Shown: piece by piece, positions 50,853 to 61,767 of the stretch
Position numbering within the stretch: the stretch's first letter is position 1
How the letters are laid out: the number at the start of each line of letters is the position of its first letter
From: Sediminibacterium sp.
GTDB taxonomy: Bacteria > Bacteroidota > Bacteroidia > Chitinophagales > Chitinophagaceae
Assembly (NCBI RefSeq): GCF_019264485.1
Contig: NZ_JAHVAA010000014.1
Coordinates: 372,001 to 436,000, forward strand
Direction of reading: 5' to 3'
Length of the DNA stretch: 64,000 nt
The notes under the pieces: model-generated
Seen by the model: only the letters and a program-made list of their open reading frames with translations
The model's database searches: none
Told to the model about the DNA's origin: nothing
Position numbers and translations under genes: made by a program

Positions 50853-51826
50853 ACCTGTTGTAATGTAACTGCAAAATTACTACCCTGTGGCTGATTATCT
50901 GTCACAGAAATGTAGCCATTATGGCTTTTTACGATCCGGCTGCAGAGATAAAGTCCCAAACCAGTACCTTTTGTACTGCGTGTATTTTCATTGCCGACCC
51001 GGTAAAATTTGTCGAAAATTTTTCTTTTCTCATCATCGGCAATACCGATGCCCTCATCTGAAACGGTTAGTTCCAGCTCGCTTTTATCTGCCTTCAAGGT
51101 AATTGTAATTAAACTTTCTTTGGGCGAATATTTCATGGCATTCTCCAGTAAATTATTTACCAGCATTTGTAATAAAAGCTGCTCTCCATTCAGGTAAAGG
51201 CCTTCACCGATATTTTCCGATACTGCTCTTTGTGGAAAGCGATTGCGGAAGTCATCAATACATCCTTCTACCAGATCGGAGAAATTAATTTCTTCCTTAG
51301 TTGTAGTATAAGCACCCGCATCTAATTGTGCCGCCAGTAAAATATTATTACACAGCATATTCAGCCTGTTGGCTTCCTGCAGGGTGTTGACAATCAGTTT
51401 TTGCTGTTTTTCCTCATCCAGTTTTCTTTTTTGAAGGGTTTCAAGGTTTAATCTTGTTACTGCAATAGGCGTTTTTAATTCATGTGTTACCGCCATCATA
51501 AAATTTTGCTGTTGTTGCGACAACAATAATTGTCTTCGGGTAGCTCTGAATACAAATACTGCACCTACCAATATCAAGGCGAGAAATGTAACTCCCTCTC
51601 CTACATACTGCGCTGTTTTTCTTTTTTTGGCTGCTTCAATCTGTGTAGCTTTCTCGAAATACTGAGGGTCATCTTTTAACAGTTCCAGTAAACGTACATT
51701 GGTAATATTACGGTTCTGTTTTTCAAGTGCAATAAACCACCAGATCAGTGCTGCCACAATGTATGATAGTAGTATCCAGTATACTACCGTTACTACGGTA
51801 AGCCGTTTACTGGTTTTAGAAGTCAT
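50849..51826 (-). CDS. Sensor histidine kinase
   Basis: A 325-residue membrane kinase. Two membrane helices (about 10-33 and 76-94) flank a short sensor loop of about 40 residues. The dimerisation domain has the H-box AVTHELKTPIAVTRLN with phospho-acceptor H115. ATP-binding boxes NNLLENAMKYSPKE, DEGIGIADDEKRKIFDKFYR and GTGLGLYLCSRIVKSH complete it. The small extracytoplasmic loop and lack of a HAMP or PAS domain suggest that it detects a partner or the membrane. It overlaps both neighbours by 4 bases. Confidence 0.93.
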   Translation of the reverse strand: MTSKTSKRLTVVTVVYWILLSYIVAALIWWFIALEKQNRNITNVRLLELLKDDPQYFEKATQIEAAKKRKTAQYVGEGVTFLALILVGAVFVFRATRRQLLLSQQQQNFMMAVTHELKTPIAVTRLNLETLQKRKLDEEKQQKLIVNTLQEANRLNMLCNNILLAAQLDAGAYTTTKEEINFSDLVEGCIDDFRNRFPQRAVSENIGEGLYLNGEQLLLQMLVNNLLENAMKYSPKESLITITLKADKSELELTVSDEGIGIADDEKRKIFDKFYRVGNENTRSTKGTGLGLYLCSRIVKSHNGYISVTDNQPQGSNFAVTLQQV

Positions 51827-52290
51827 GGTTGTACTTTTTCTACACGAATACCTGCACTCAGTACATAGCCAAGTGGATCTTCACGCATGGCCTGTTGCAG
51901 TTTAAATGTATAAGTACCTTTTTTCAGGCGAATGGGGGCCTGGGTAATACGGGCCCTTCTGTCGAAAATATCATCCATTCCACTTCCCAGCCAGCCCTTT
52001 GTATTGTCGGCTAAACTGATATCCAATAACTGTGTCCGTGGTGTATCGTTGGGCGATTGTGTAGTGATATTGAGCCAGATATTATTATACCGATAGGCAT
52101 CGGTGTGCCTGATGACTACATAAATATTATAGAAAGAACTTGTATCAGCTATTTCAAACTTCATCAATGGCTCCTGACTGACCATCCACTCATGACTGGC
52201 GAAACGTTCTGTTCTTTCAAATACGTTATTGGTGCCACAGGCTATCATGAAAATACTCAGAAACAATAAGCTGTAATACGCCGGTCTCAC
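51823..52290 (-). CDS. gldH: Gliding motility lipoprotein GldH
   Basis: The 155-residue protein has a lipoprotein signal peptide (LLFLSIFMIACG, Cys18) and the GldH core, for example ADTSSFYNIYVVIRHTDAYRYNNIWLNI, QLLDISLADNTKGWLGSGMDDIFDRRAR and GTYTFKLQQAMREDPLGYVLSAGIRVEKV. GldH is an outer-membrane-related lipoprotein needed for gliding and type IX secretion. It is the first gene of an operon with a histidine kinase and response regulator, overlapping the kinase by 4 bases, so gliding or secretion function and signalling are linked. Confidence 0.85.
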   Translation of the reverse strand: MRPAYYSLLFLSIFMIACGTNNVFERTERFASHEWMVSQEPLMKFEIADTSSFYNIYVVIRHTDAYRYNNIWLNITTQSPNDTPRTQLLDISLADNTKGWLGSGMDDIFDRRARITQAPIRLKKGTYTFKLQQAMREDPLGYVLSAGIRVEKVQP

Positions 52291-52334
52291 TGATAAAAAA
52301 ATTAAGAAGTGATCAATACTGGTGACAGGTATTT

Positions 52335-53210
52335 TTATAACACATTTAATATCTGTTCTTTGGCTTTTTCCAATTCATCTTTCATCTGGATGACCGTTTG
52401 CTGTATCTGCGAATCATACGCTTTTGAGCCCATGGTATTGATCTCACGGCCGAATTCCTGCAAAATAAAAGAGAGTTTTTTGCCTTTCCCGGCTTCCTTA
52501 TCTGCAAGAATAGCACGGAAATAATCGCAGTGATTTTTCAATCTCACCTGTTCTTCGCTGATATCAATTTTTTCAATGTAATAGATCAGTTCCTGCTCCA
52601 TTCGATTGGGATCATAATTTTCTTTGCCTACATTTTCCTCCAGCACTTTTACAATTCCTTCCTTGATTTTAGTTCTGCGTAAAGGCTCCAGTTCAGAAAT
52701 TGTTTTCTGATGTGTTTCAATATTGGACAAGCGTAATAACAGATCTGCTTCCAGTGAACGGCCCTCATCTTTTCTATGGTTGTTCAATTCAGACACTGCT
52801 CCTTTTAATACTGTTTCAAACCCCTTCCATTCCTCATCACTCAACATTTCGGTAGAAGGGGTAATAACATCAGGCAGTTTGAGAATGGTACTTAGAATAT
52901 CGCCTTTTTGTAATTGCAATTCATCGGCCAGTTCTGCTACCGGCTGATAATAAGCTTTTGCCAGTTCTTTATTAATTGAAACAGGTTTATTGGCACCATT
53001 TTGCTTGATGGTAATCACACATTCAACACTTCCTCTCTGCAATACTTCGTTTAAAAGGTTCCTGATTTCAAATTCAAACGGCTTTAAAAGTGCCGGAATA
53101 TTCAAACGCAAATCAAACTGTTTTCCATTTAAGGAACGAACTTCTACCAGGTATGTTTTATCGCCAATGGTTTGCTCCGATCTTCCATAACCTGTCATTG
53201 AATATAGCAT
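52335..53210 (-). CDS. yicC: YicC-family endoribonuclease
   Basis: The 291-residue protein starts MLYSMTGYGRSEQ, the YicC N-terminal signature, and carries VEVRSLNGKQFDLRLNIP and NLLNEVLQRGSVECVITI. The DUF1732 C-terminal domain is present with DPNRMEQELIYYIEKIDISEEQVRLKNHCDYF and KLSFILQEFGREINTMGSKAYD. YicC acts as an RNA endonuclease in E. coli. It lies upstream of the gldH operon on the same strand. Confidence 0.94.
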   Translation of the reverse strand: MLYSMTGYGRSEQTIGDKTYLVEVRSLNGKQFDLRLNIPALLKPFEFEIRNLLNEVLQRGSVECVITIKQNGANKPVSINKELAKAYYQPVAELADELQLQKGDILSTILKLPDVITPSTEMLSDEEWKGFETVLKGAVSELNNHRKDEGRSLEADLLLRLSNIETHQKTISELEPLRRTKIKEGIVKVLEENVGKENYDPNRMEQELIYYIEKIDISEEQVRLKNHCDYFRAILADKEAGKGKKLSFILQEFGREINTMGSKAYDSQIQQTVIQMKDELEKAKEQILNVL

Positions 53211-53294
53211 AGTAATTCTGTTGGATGGTAAAAGTAGTTGAAATGATTGAAAAACAATGCGGAAGCGCCTGCAGCTGGTAACACACTACAATTA

Positions 53295-54389
53295 TCAGCG
53301 ATTTCTGTGGATATGATAGAGGTAATTACCTGCAATAGACAGGTCTAACTCAATAGTATATTTTCCTGCTCTGGTAATACGAATTGGGTCTGCATTATAA
53401 TCAGGAACATGGTCAATAGCAGGCCAGTCGTTACCAAACCTAATCGCATTATTATTATTCGCCCTGAAAAATAAATCGCCTTCAATAAGGTTTACACTTG
53501 CATGCCAGATACAATTGTTTGAAGGGTCTTGTGTCATTGTTAAATCCAGTTTCCCATTATGCTGAACTGCCGAGCCGGTTATACTCCATGAATTGATTTT
53601 TGTGTACACCCATGTATTGGTGTTTGTACTGGCTTGAATAAGATAACTGCCTTTACCACCAAAAATGGAAAGTGATGACCCTTTTACGCCAAATTTATTA
53701 CCACCGATATAACCAAAAATAAAATCAGACCATTGGTTACCACGAACCAGTAAAAACTGGGGGTATTCAATCGGAAAATAAACATACCCTTCATATTCTC
53801 TCTCTCCGGGCTTTGAAACAATTCTTGGTGCCAGCAGTGGATCCCATGACTGATAATTACCGGGTAAAGTAAAAAAGTCGGGACTTGAATAAGCAATAAT
53901 ATGCCGGTAGGTAGTTACTTTTAAAAGAACCTGATCTGAATAATAAACCTCATCACCGCTCACTACTTTCTGGGTATAAGCTACCTGACGCATATACTTA
54001 ATTCTTGCAGCTACATCACCGGCATCTCCCGGTTCAATAAGTTTATGCATCAATTGATTGAATTCTTCCACCGAAAATCCTGCTGCCAGACTGCTGCCCA
54101 GCGGCACTTCCAGGGGGTTTTCAAACTGGTCTTCCTTTAATGAAAACTGAATCGTATAATAAACCGCATCATTTACTATGCTGCCATTATATCCCCAATC
54201 GAAACGAACAGTATTTAATTTGGCATTTGCCTGAAAGAGGGCTACCGAAGAAGATGAAACGGTTAACGATAATGGCGGAAGATGGTCATGTGCCACAGCT
54301 TTGGCAAAGTCTACCTGCTTTTTGCAGAAAAAAAGCGGTATTACAAACATGCAGGTAAATAACAGGAAATTGTGCGGCAGTTTTCTCAT
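53295..54389 (-). CDS. SusE-type outer-membrane protein (probable lipoprotein)
   Basis: A 364-residue secreted protein. The signal peptide NFLLFTCMFVIPLFFCKK has a Cys at residue 22 and a loose lipobox. It is followed by a SusE-type fibronectin-like domain (about 35-150, HDHLPPLSLTVSSSSVALF) and strands that resemble the SusE/SusF carbohydrate-binding modules, for example GKYTIELDLSIAGNYLYHI at the end. SusE/F proteins bind starch and related glycans on the cell surface next to SusCD. No SusC or SusD gene is near. The function is thus only inferred by similarity. Confidence 0.7.
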   Translation of the reverse strand: MRKLPHNFLLFTCMFVIPLFFCKKQVDFAKAVAHDHLPPLSLTVSSSSVALFQANAKLNTVRFDWGYNGSIVNDAVYYTIQFSLKEDQFENPLEVPLGSSLAAGFSVEEFNQLMHKLIEPGDAGDVAARIKYMRQVAYTQKVVSGDEVYYSDQVLLKVTTYRHIIAYSSPDFFTLPGNYQSWDPLLAPRIVSKPGEREYEGYVYFPIEYPQFLLVRGNQWSDFIFGYIGGNKFGVKGSSLSIFGGKGSYLIQASTNTNTWVYTKINSWSITGSAVQHNGKLDLTMTQDPSNNCIWHASVNLIEGDLFFRANNNNAIRFGNDWPAIDHVPDYNADPIRITRAGKYTIELDLSIAGNYLYHIHRNR

Positions 54390-54650
54390 TATTGATCCAA
54401 TTAAAATCCTTCAATGCAAAACACACATAGTTCAACTCACATTGAAAATGGATATTGGAATTTTAATGAGGGGGATAAATTTGGGGGCTTGGTATTAATA
54501 CAAAAGTATAAACAGATTTTTCCCCATCATATAGTATTGATAGGGTTTTAAGGTAGTCTGAATACAGTTTATCCTGTCGTAATAAAACGACAAAAACCAT
54601 TCTTGTTTAAATTAAGGAAAGGGAAATGACACAGAGCTATGTCTAACTAA

Positions 54651-55400
54651 TTAGAAATCAATACCTACCCACTTGCGCTTACTTTTGGCGTATTTTTCGA
54701 AATTGAACTTGTAGAGTTTGCCGGGTCTGTGTGGTACATCCTGTTCCATTTCGTCGATATCAATCAAAAGGTCCATCGATGCAAATTTTTTACGGAAATT
54801 TCTTCTGTCTAAACTAACGCCTAAAATAGCTTCATAAAGGTTTTGTAATTCACGGAGAGAAAATTTTTCAGGCAGCAGGTTAAACCCCAGTGGGTGTTCC
54901 TGTATTCTTTTCTGTAACCAGGTATGACATTCATCCACAATGAGCTTATGATCAAATGCCAGTTCCCTGATGGTGTTTACCCCGTACCAGTCAAGATCGT
55001 TATCGTGAATTTTTAATTCGTGGTGATTAATGTTGAGCAATGAACAATAAGCGATAGTAACCACCCTGCCACCCGGGTGTCTTCCCGGGCCGCCAAAAAC
55101 TTTTACCTGTTCCAGGAAAACATCGCTCATTCCGGTTCTTTGTTTCAGTATACGGTAAGCAGCTTCATTGAGGTCTTCATTATCCTGAACAATATCGCCA
55201 AGTAATGAATACTGTCCTTTATAAACTTCGAGGTCACTTTTAATAAGCAACACTTTTAGTTTATTCTCTTCAAAACCAAAAATCACACAATCTACTGTGA
55301 GGGGTACTTTAGGATATGCCTGTACTAATTGTACCGCTTCTTTTACCATATGGTTTGTTGGAGCCACAGCAGCGCTTGTTTTCTTCATCGGAATACTCAT
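54651..55400 (-). CDS. NrtR-family transcriptional regulator with Nudix-like domain
   Basis: The 249-residue protein has a Nudix-like N-terminal domain (about 35-160: VPLTVDCVIFGFEENKLKVLLIKSDLEVYKGQYSLLGDIV and a degenerate Nudix box EAAYRILKQRTGM) fused to a C-terminal winged helix (about 175-235: FSLRELQNLYEAILGVSLDRRNFRKKFASMDLLIDI). This is the NrtR layout, in which ADP-ribose or a sugar phosphate tunes DNA binding. In Bacteroides thetaiotaomicron a member regulates arabinose genes. The degenerate Nudix box means no hydrolysis. It is divergent from ligA; the ligand is unknown. Confidence 0.82.
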   Translation of the reverse strand: MSIPMKKTSAAVAPTNHMVKEAVQLVQAYPKVPLTVDCVIFGFEENKLKVLLIKSDLEVYKGQYSLLGDIVQDNEDLNEAAYRILKQRTGMSDVFLEQVKVFGGPGRHPGGRVVTIAYCSLLNINHHELKIHDNDLDWYGVNTIRELAFDHKLIVDECHTWLQKRIQEHPLGFNLLPEKFSLRELQNLYEAILGVSLDRRNFRKKFASMDLLIDIDEMEQDVPHRPGKLYKFNFEKYAKSKRKWVGIDF

Positions 55401-55522
55401 CAGTTTTTAGCGAACAGATCGCCATAATAAGGGTGGGGCAAGATACAAAGTTTACAAATAGCCTGTATCTGTCAACAAATCAAATCCACCTTATCCGATT
55501 AGCAATTAACTTTATCTTGTAA

Positions 55523-57652
<2,130 letters not shown>

Positions 57653-57656
57653 AATT

Positions 57657-58328
57657 ATGTTACAGAACAGTACCCTTAAATTTCTGAAAGACCTGAAAAA
57701 AAATAACCATAAAACATGGTTCGATGAAAACAGGAAATCTTTTGAAACTGCTAAGGCCGATTATGCCAGTTTAGTTAATGAAGTGATCAAAGGTTTGGGA
57801 AAGAAAGATGCTTCGATTGCTTCACTCACAGCCAAAGAATGTGTTTTTCGTATTAATCGCGATGTTCGTTTCAGTAAAAATAAAGACCCTTATAAAACCA
57901 ATATGGGTATGTACCTGAGCAGGGGTGGGAAAAAATCGCTTTTCTCCGGTTATTATTTTCACCTGGAACCTGGCGGGAAGAGTTTTGCAGCCGGTGGCTT
58001 ATGGATGCCTGAAGCAGAGGTGATTAAAAAAGTAAGACAGGAAATTGATTATAACTGGGATGAATTCAACAGGATTATCCAAAACAAAAAATTTGTTGCT
58101 ACCTATAAAGCACTACAGCGTGAAGAGGGTATGGCACTGAGCAGAGAGCCGAAGGGATATGAGAAAGACAATCCAGCAATTGAGTACATTAAATTAAAGA
58201 GTTGGGTGGCTACTACTGCATTTACAGATACTCAGCTTACATCTGATAAGTTGGCAAAAGATATTGTTGCTGCTTTTGAAACTTTGCAGCCGTTGATATT
58301 GTTTTTGAACAGGGGAATAGAAGAGTGA
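57657..58328 (+). CDS. DUF2461 family protein
   Basis: From the ATG at 57657 (5 bases after ligA) the protein has 223 residues, beginning with LQNSTLKFLKDLKKNNHKTWFDENR, and contains FRINRDVRFSKNKDPYKTNMG, GYYFHLEPGGKSFAAGGLWMPE and LSREPKGYEKDNPAIEYIKLKSW. All are typical of DUF2461 (TIGR02453) proteins, whose biochemical function is unknown. The position directly behind ligA suggests cotranscription, but no role in ligation is implied. Confidence 0.88.
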   Translation: MLQNSTLKFLKDLKKNNHKTWFDENRKSFETAKADYASLVNEVIKGLGKKDASIASLTAKECVFRINRDVRFSKNKDPYKTNMGMYLSRGGKKSLFSGYYFHLEPGGKSFAAGGLWMPEAEVIKKVRQEIDYNWDEFNRIIQNKKFVATYKALQREEGMALSREPKGYEKDNPAIEYIKLKSWVATTAFTDTQLTSDKLAKDIVAAFETLQPLILFLNRGIEE

Positions 58329-58337
58329 TTGATTTGA

Positions 58338-59120
58338 TTATTGCTGGCTTACAACAGCTTCTTTAATACTTCCCCTGTATTCAGTTTTATATGTTAATGT
58401 TAACTTGCCATTTGATAAAGCACCTGTACCAATTATATAAGTTCCAACACCCTGATATAGACCTTGCATTGGTATTTCAAACCCATTACTTGTTTTTTTT
58501 GCATAAATAACAAAAAAAGGATAAGGGCTACTTTTTATAAATTTCATAAACCCCTCTTTCCGACTTATACTTGATTTTAAATCGGGTGCGAGACCTACAA
58601 GTCTAACATATCCCTCCTGAGAAGCGTAATTCAAATATGCCAAGGTATTTACATAAGCATTTCTGGCTGTATCATACTTATTCAACTCAAGCACAGCAAA
58701 AAAAGCTGTATCACTCAATTGCTGTGATGCTATCAAATTACCTTGTGGCCACTGTTGTTCAATAAAATTAGCGGTACCATAGAGTGTATAATCTTGAGAT
58801 TGATAAAACACAAACCCGGTTAATGCTGCCTTATTATTAGCATTATGAACAGTTACATTTCCACTAACTGCATTGCCAACCACTGCCATTATTACGCTAT
58901 CAGATTGTATGGTAAAACTTAATGCTGCTACCCCACCAAAATCTACAGCAGTTGCGCCAGTAAAATTTTTTCCTACAATTCTAATGGGATCTGAAAGAGT
59001 AGCTTTTATTGGCAAGAAAGAAGTGATAACAGGTTTTAAAACGGGTACTTCTTCCTTATCACAAGAGGATAAAAAAATTACAATAAAAATACTCCCAATA
59101 AGTTTTATCATCTTGGACAT
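58338..59120 (-). CDS. IPT/TIG-domain surface lipoprotein
   Basis: The 260-residue protein has a lipoprotein signal (IGSIFIVIFLSSCDKE, Cys about residue 20) and an IPT/TIG immunoglobulin-like domain (about 30-105, VITSFLPIKATLSDPIRIVGKNFTGATAVDFGGVAALSF, then NVTVHNANNKAALTGFVFY). The remaining 150 residues form a beta-rich part that I do not recognise. It is probably exposed on the outer membrane. It ends 10 bases from the DUF2461 stop (convergent). Confidence 0.72.
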   Translation of the reverse strand: MSKMIKLIGSIFIVIFLSSCDKEEVPVLKPVITSFLPIKATLSDPIRIVGKNFTGATAVDFGGVAALSFTIQSDSVIMAVVGNAVSGNVTVHNANNKAALTGFVFYQSQDYTLYGTANFIEQQWPQGNLIASQQLSDTAFFAVLELNKYDTARNAYVNTLAYLNYASQEGYVRLVGLAPDLKSSISRKEGFMKFIKSSPYPFFVIYAKKTSNGFEIPMQGLYQGVGTYIIGTGALSNGKLTLTYKTEYRGSIKEAVVSQQ

Positions 59121-59328
59121 AACCGGGTTTTACCACAAATTAATATTTTTTAAAATACTAATGAAATTATATGTAACTACTCCTGAATTTAATAGGCCAT
59201 CTATCTCAAGAAATTTTCTAACAGCTTAACTTTCAGGAACATACAAACTAATTAATCGTACCGGAAATCATCAATTTTAGAAACCTTACCATTAATATTA
59301 CTTTTCATCCAACTCATTTGGGAATAAA

Positions 59329-59379
59329 AAAGCCACAGATTCAAAGATTACTAAACAAAATCTGTGAATCTGTGGCTTT
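59329..59379. terminator. Perfect 15-bp hairpin of the TCTGTGGC family after asd
   Basis: AAAGCCACAGATTCA (59329-59343) pairs with 59365-59379 around 21 bases that contain another TCTG. T-run on the minus strand follows the asd end. The right side AATCTGTGAATCTGTGGCT, and the A-rich sequence after it, recur almost identically at 63488. Confidence 0.75.
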
Positions 59380-59385
59380 AAAAAA

Positions 59386-60375
59386 TTACAACAATCCTTT
59401 CACCGATAAATACTCTGCAATCTGAACAGCATTGGTAGCGGCTCCTTTACGGAGATTATCGCTTACAATCCACATATTCAATGTGTTTGCTTGTGTCTCA
59501 TCTCTTCTCAAACGACCTACAAATACTTCATCTTTTTCATGTGCCCATAATGGCATGGGGTATTGCTGGTTGGCAATATCATCCTGTACAATTACTCCCG
59601 GCGCAGCAGCTAAAATGGCACGCAGCTCTACCAGGTCAAAATCGTTTTCAAACTCAATATTCACACTTTCACTGTGTCCGCCAACTACTGGTATTCTAAC
59701 TGTAGTTGCAGTTACACGGATGCTGTCATCCTGCATAATTTTCTTGGTTTCATTTACCATTTTCATTTCTTCCTTGGTATAGCCATTATCCAGGAATACA
59801 TCAATCTGAGGAATCACATTCAGGTCTATCTGGTATTTATAAGCCATCTCCCCTTCTACTCCTTTTCTTTCATTGAATAACTGATCCACTGCTTTTTTAC
59901 CCGTACCGGTTACGCTTTGGTAGGTACTTACTACCACACGTTTAATGCCATAACGTTTATGCAGCGGTTGCAAGACCACTACCATCTGAATGGTAGAACA
60001 ATTAGGGTTGGCGATGATGAAATCATCTTTGGTTAACACATCTGCATTTACTTCCGGTACTACCAGTTTTTTAGTGGGGTCCATACGCCATGCAGAAGAA
60101 TTATCAATAACACGAATACCCGCTTCCGCAAATTTGGGCGCCCATTCCAGTGATGTACTACCACCGGCAGAGAAAATAGCAACAGCAGGTTTGGCTGCAA
60201 TACCATCTGTCATGCTCACGATCTTGTACTGTTTTCCTTTAAAGCTCACTTCCTTACCTACTGATCTTTCTGAAGCTACCGGAACAAGTTCTGTTACAGG
60301 AAAATTACGCTCTGCGAGCACTTCCAACATTTTGGTGCCTACAAGCCCCGTGGCACCTACAACTGCTACTTTCAT
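59386..60375 (-). CDS. asd: Aspartate-semialdehyde dehydrogenase
   Basis: Asd converts aspartyl-phosphate to the semialdehyde for lysine, threonine, methionine and diaminopimelate. The 329-residue protein has the NADP-binding start KVAVVGATGLVGTKMLEVL, SAGGSTSLEWAPKFAEAG, the active-site cysteine in NPNCSTIQMV, and the catalytic His in VGGHSESVNIE. The start ATG at 60375 is followed by the family-typical strand. The upstream PfkB gene is on the same strand, but a terminator lies between. Confidence 0.95.
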   Translation of the reverse strand: MKVAVVGATGLVGTKMLEVLAERNFPVTELVPVASERSVGKEVSFKGKQYKIVSMTDGIAAKPAVAIFSAGGSTSLEWAPKFAEAGIRVIDNSSAWRMDPTKKLVVPEVNADVLTKDDFIIANPNCSTIQMVVVLQPLHKRYGIKRVVVSTYQSVTGTGKKAVDQLFNERKGVEGEMAYKYQIDLNVIPQIDVFLDNGYTKEEMKMVNETKKIMQDDSIRVTATTVRIPVVGGHSESVNIEFENDFDLVELRAILAAAPGVIVQDDIANQQYPMPLWAHEKDEVFVGRLRRDETQANTLNMWIVSDNLRKGAATNAVQIAEYLSVKGLL

Positions 60376-60427
60376 GATGTTTGTTTGTTTTTGTTTTGAT
60401 TGTTTGTTCAGTTATGGTTGTTGCTAA

Positions 60428-60456
60428 CAAAAAGGCCTTCCGTTTCGGGAAGGCCT
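60428..60456 (-). terminator. Terminator after the PfkB kinase gene
   Basis: AGGCCTTCC (60433-60441) pairs with GGAAGGCCT (60448-60456) around GTTTCG; on the minus strand a T-rich run follows. It lies about 210 bases past the pfkB stop and 53-81 bases before the asd start codon. Confidence 0.8.
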
Positions 60457-60594
60457 CTGAGTATATTGTTCGATCATACACAAACGTTCAGGCACTTCCC
60501 GGTCAGAGAGGTTTCTTAATACGTTTTGTATGTTTCATTGTCATCATTACTTTGCGAAAATAGAGGCGTTTTGTTTTTTAGCCAAAAGATTTTT

Positions 60595-60661
60595 TAGTCC
60601 ATAGTTTGTGGTCCATGGTCCATAGCAGAATCTTTAACTATGGACTATTGACCATGGACTA
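60595..60661. repeat. CCATGG/CTATGG repeat copy next to the PfkB kinase stop
   Basis: TAGTCCATAG, GGTCCATGGTCCATAG, CTATGGACTATTG and ACCATGGACTA in order form an interrupted hairpin (for example 60618-60625 with 60638-60645). It ends 5 bases before the stop codon of the minus-strand kinase gene. Confidence 0.6.
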
Positions 60662-60665
60662 TCAA

Positions 60666-61589
60666 CTACCCTACCAGATCAATATCAAAATTCACCAACT
60701 GTACAAATTCATTAATACGATTGCTGATATCTTCTTTACTGATTTCTCTCAAACGCTGGGTTCCGAATTTCTCTACACAATAAGAAGCCATAGCACTGCC
60801 TACGATAATGGCCGTTTTCATGTTCTCAAAAGAAATGTCTTTGGTACGTGCAATATGACCAATAAAACCGCCTGCAAATGTATCACCTGCACCGGTTGGA
60901 TCAAACACTTCTTCCAATGGTAAAGCCGGCGCAAAGAATACTTTGTTCTCATGAAACAGCAATGCACCATGTTCCCCTTTCTTGATGATCAGGTATTTGG
61001 GCCCCATTTTCATGATAGCCGCAGCAGCTTTTACCAATGAATATTCTCCGCTCAACTGACGTGCTTCACTGTCGTTCACCATCAGCAGGTCAACCATGGC
61101 CAGTGTTTTTTTCAGTTCATCCATCATGATTTCCATCCAGAAATTCATGGTATCCATCACAATCAGTTTCGGACGGGTTTTCAGCTGTTCAATCACGCTT
61201 CGTTGTACCGCAGGCACCAGATTACCCAGCATCAGGAATTCACAGTCCTGAAAACTTTCGGGTACCACCGGTTCAAAATTCTCCAATACATTCAACTGGG
61301 TTTCGAGTGTATCTCGTGAATTCATATCCATATGGTAACGACCACTCCAGAAAAAAGTTTTTTCGTCTTTTTTAATCTGAACACCCGATAAATCAACACC
61401 ACGGGCTGTTAACTGATCCAGCTCTTCCTGCGGGAAATCGCCACCTACTACAGAAATTTGCTTAACTGGGGTAAAGTTGGAGGCGCACCAGGCAATATAA
61501 GTACCTGCACCACCTATTATTTTATCACTCTTACCAAACGGGGTTTCAATGGCATCAAAAGCCATGGATCCGACAACTACTAAAGACAT
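60666..61589 (-). CDS. PfkB-family carbohydrate kinase
   Basis: A 307-residue ribokinase-type enzyme. It starts SLVVVGSMAFDAIETPFG, has IGGAGTYIAWCAS (substrate-binding G-rich region) and the PfkB signature DPTGAGDTFAGGFIGHIA with the catalytic Asp (about residue 230). The substrate cannot be assigned from sequence; adenosine-, ribo- or sugar-kinase types are possible. No neighbour indicates a pathway. Confidence 0.88.
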   Translation of the reverse strand: MSLVVVGSMAFDAIETPFGKSDKIIGGAGTYIAWCASNFTPVKQISVVGGDFPQEELDQLTARGVDLSGVQIKKDEKTFFWSGRYHMDMNSRDTLETQLNVLENFEPVVPESFQDCEFLMLGNLVPAVQRSVIEQLKTRPKLIVMDTMNFWMEIMMDELKKTLAMVDLLMVNDSEARQLSGEYSLVKAAAAIMKMGPKYLIIKKGEHGALLFHENKVFFAPALPLEEVFDPTGAGDTFAGGFIGHIARTKDISFENMKTAIIVGSAMASYCVEKFGTQRLREISKEDISNRINEFVQLVNFDIDLVG

Positions 61590-61731
61590 AGATTAATTTT
61601 TGCTATCGGGGTGCGAAACTAGCGTATTTGAGGGGTAAATACTAGTCTGGGTCTACATATTTGATTGTACAAGACACCCGGAAATAATATCTCGCTCAAA
61701 AACTAACAAAAAATAATATATCAAATCATTT

Positions 61732-61763
61732 TTTGGCTAACACACGTTAGCTGTTTATCTTCG
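61732..61763 (+). promoter_or_regulatory. Promoter of tetR with an operator palindrome between its elements
   Basis: A TTTG (61732-61735) and TATCTTCG (61756-61763) are 20 bases apart, as the -33 and -7 elements in Bacteroidota. The perfect inverted repeat GCTAAC-ACAC-GTTAGC (61736-61751) fills the interval. A transcript starting about 5 bases later would begin at or near the ATG at 61768, so it may be leaderless. Confidence 0.6.
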
Positions 61764-61767
61764 TAGC

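Noticed and set aside
54390..54650. 261-base gap between the SusE-like and NrtR genes
   Set aside because: Nothing recognisable beyond AT-rich sequence.
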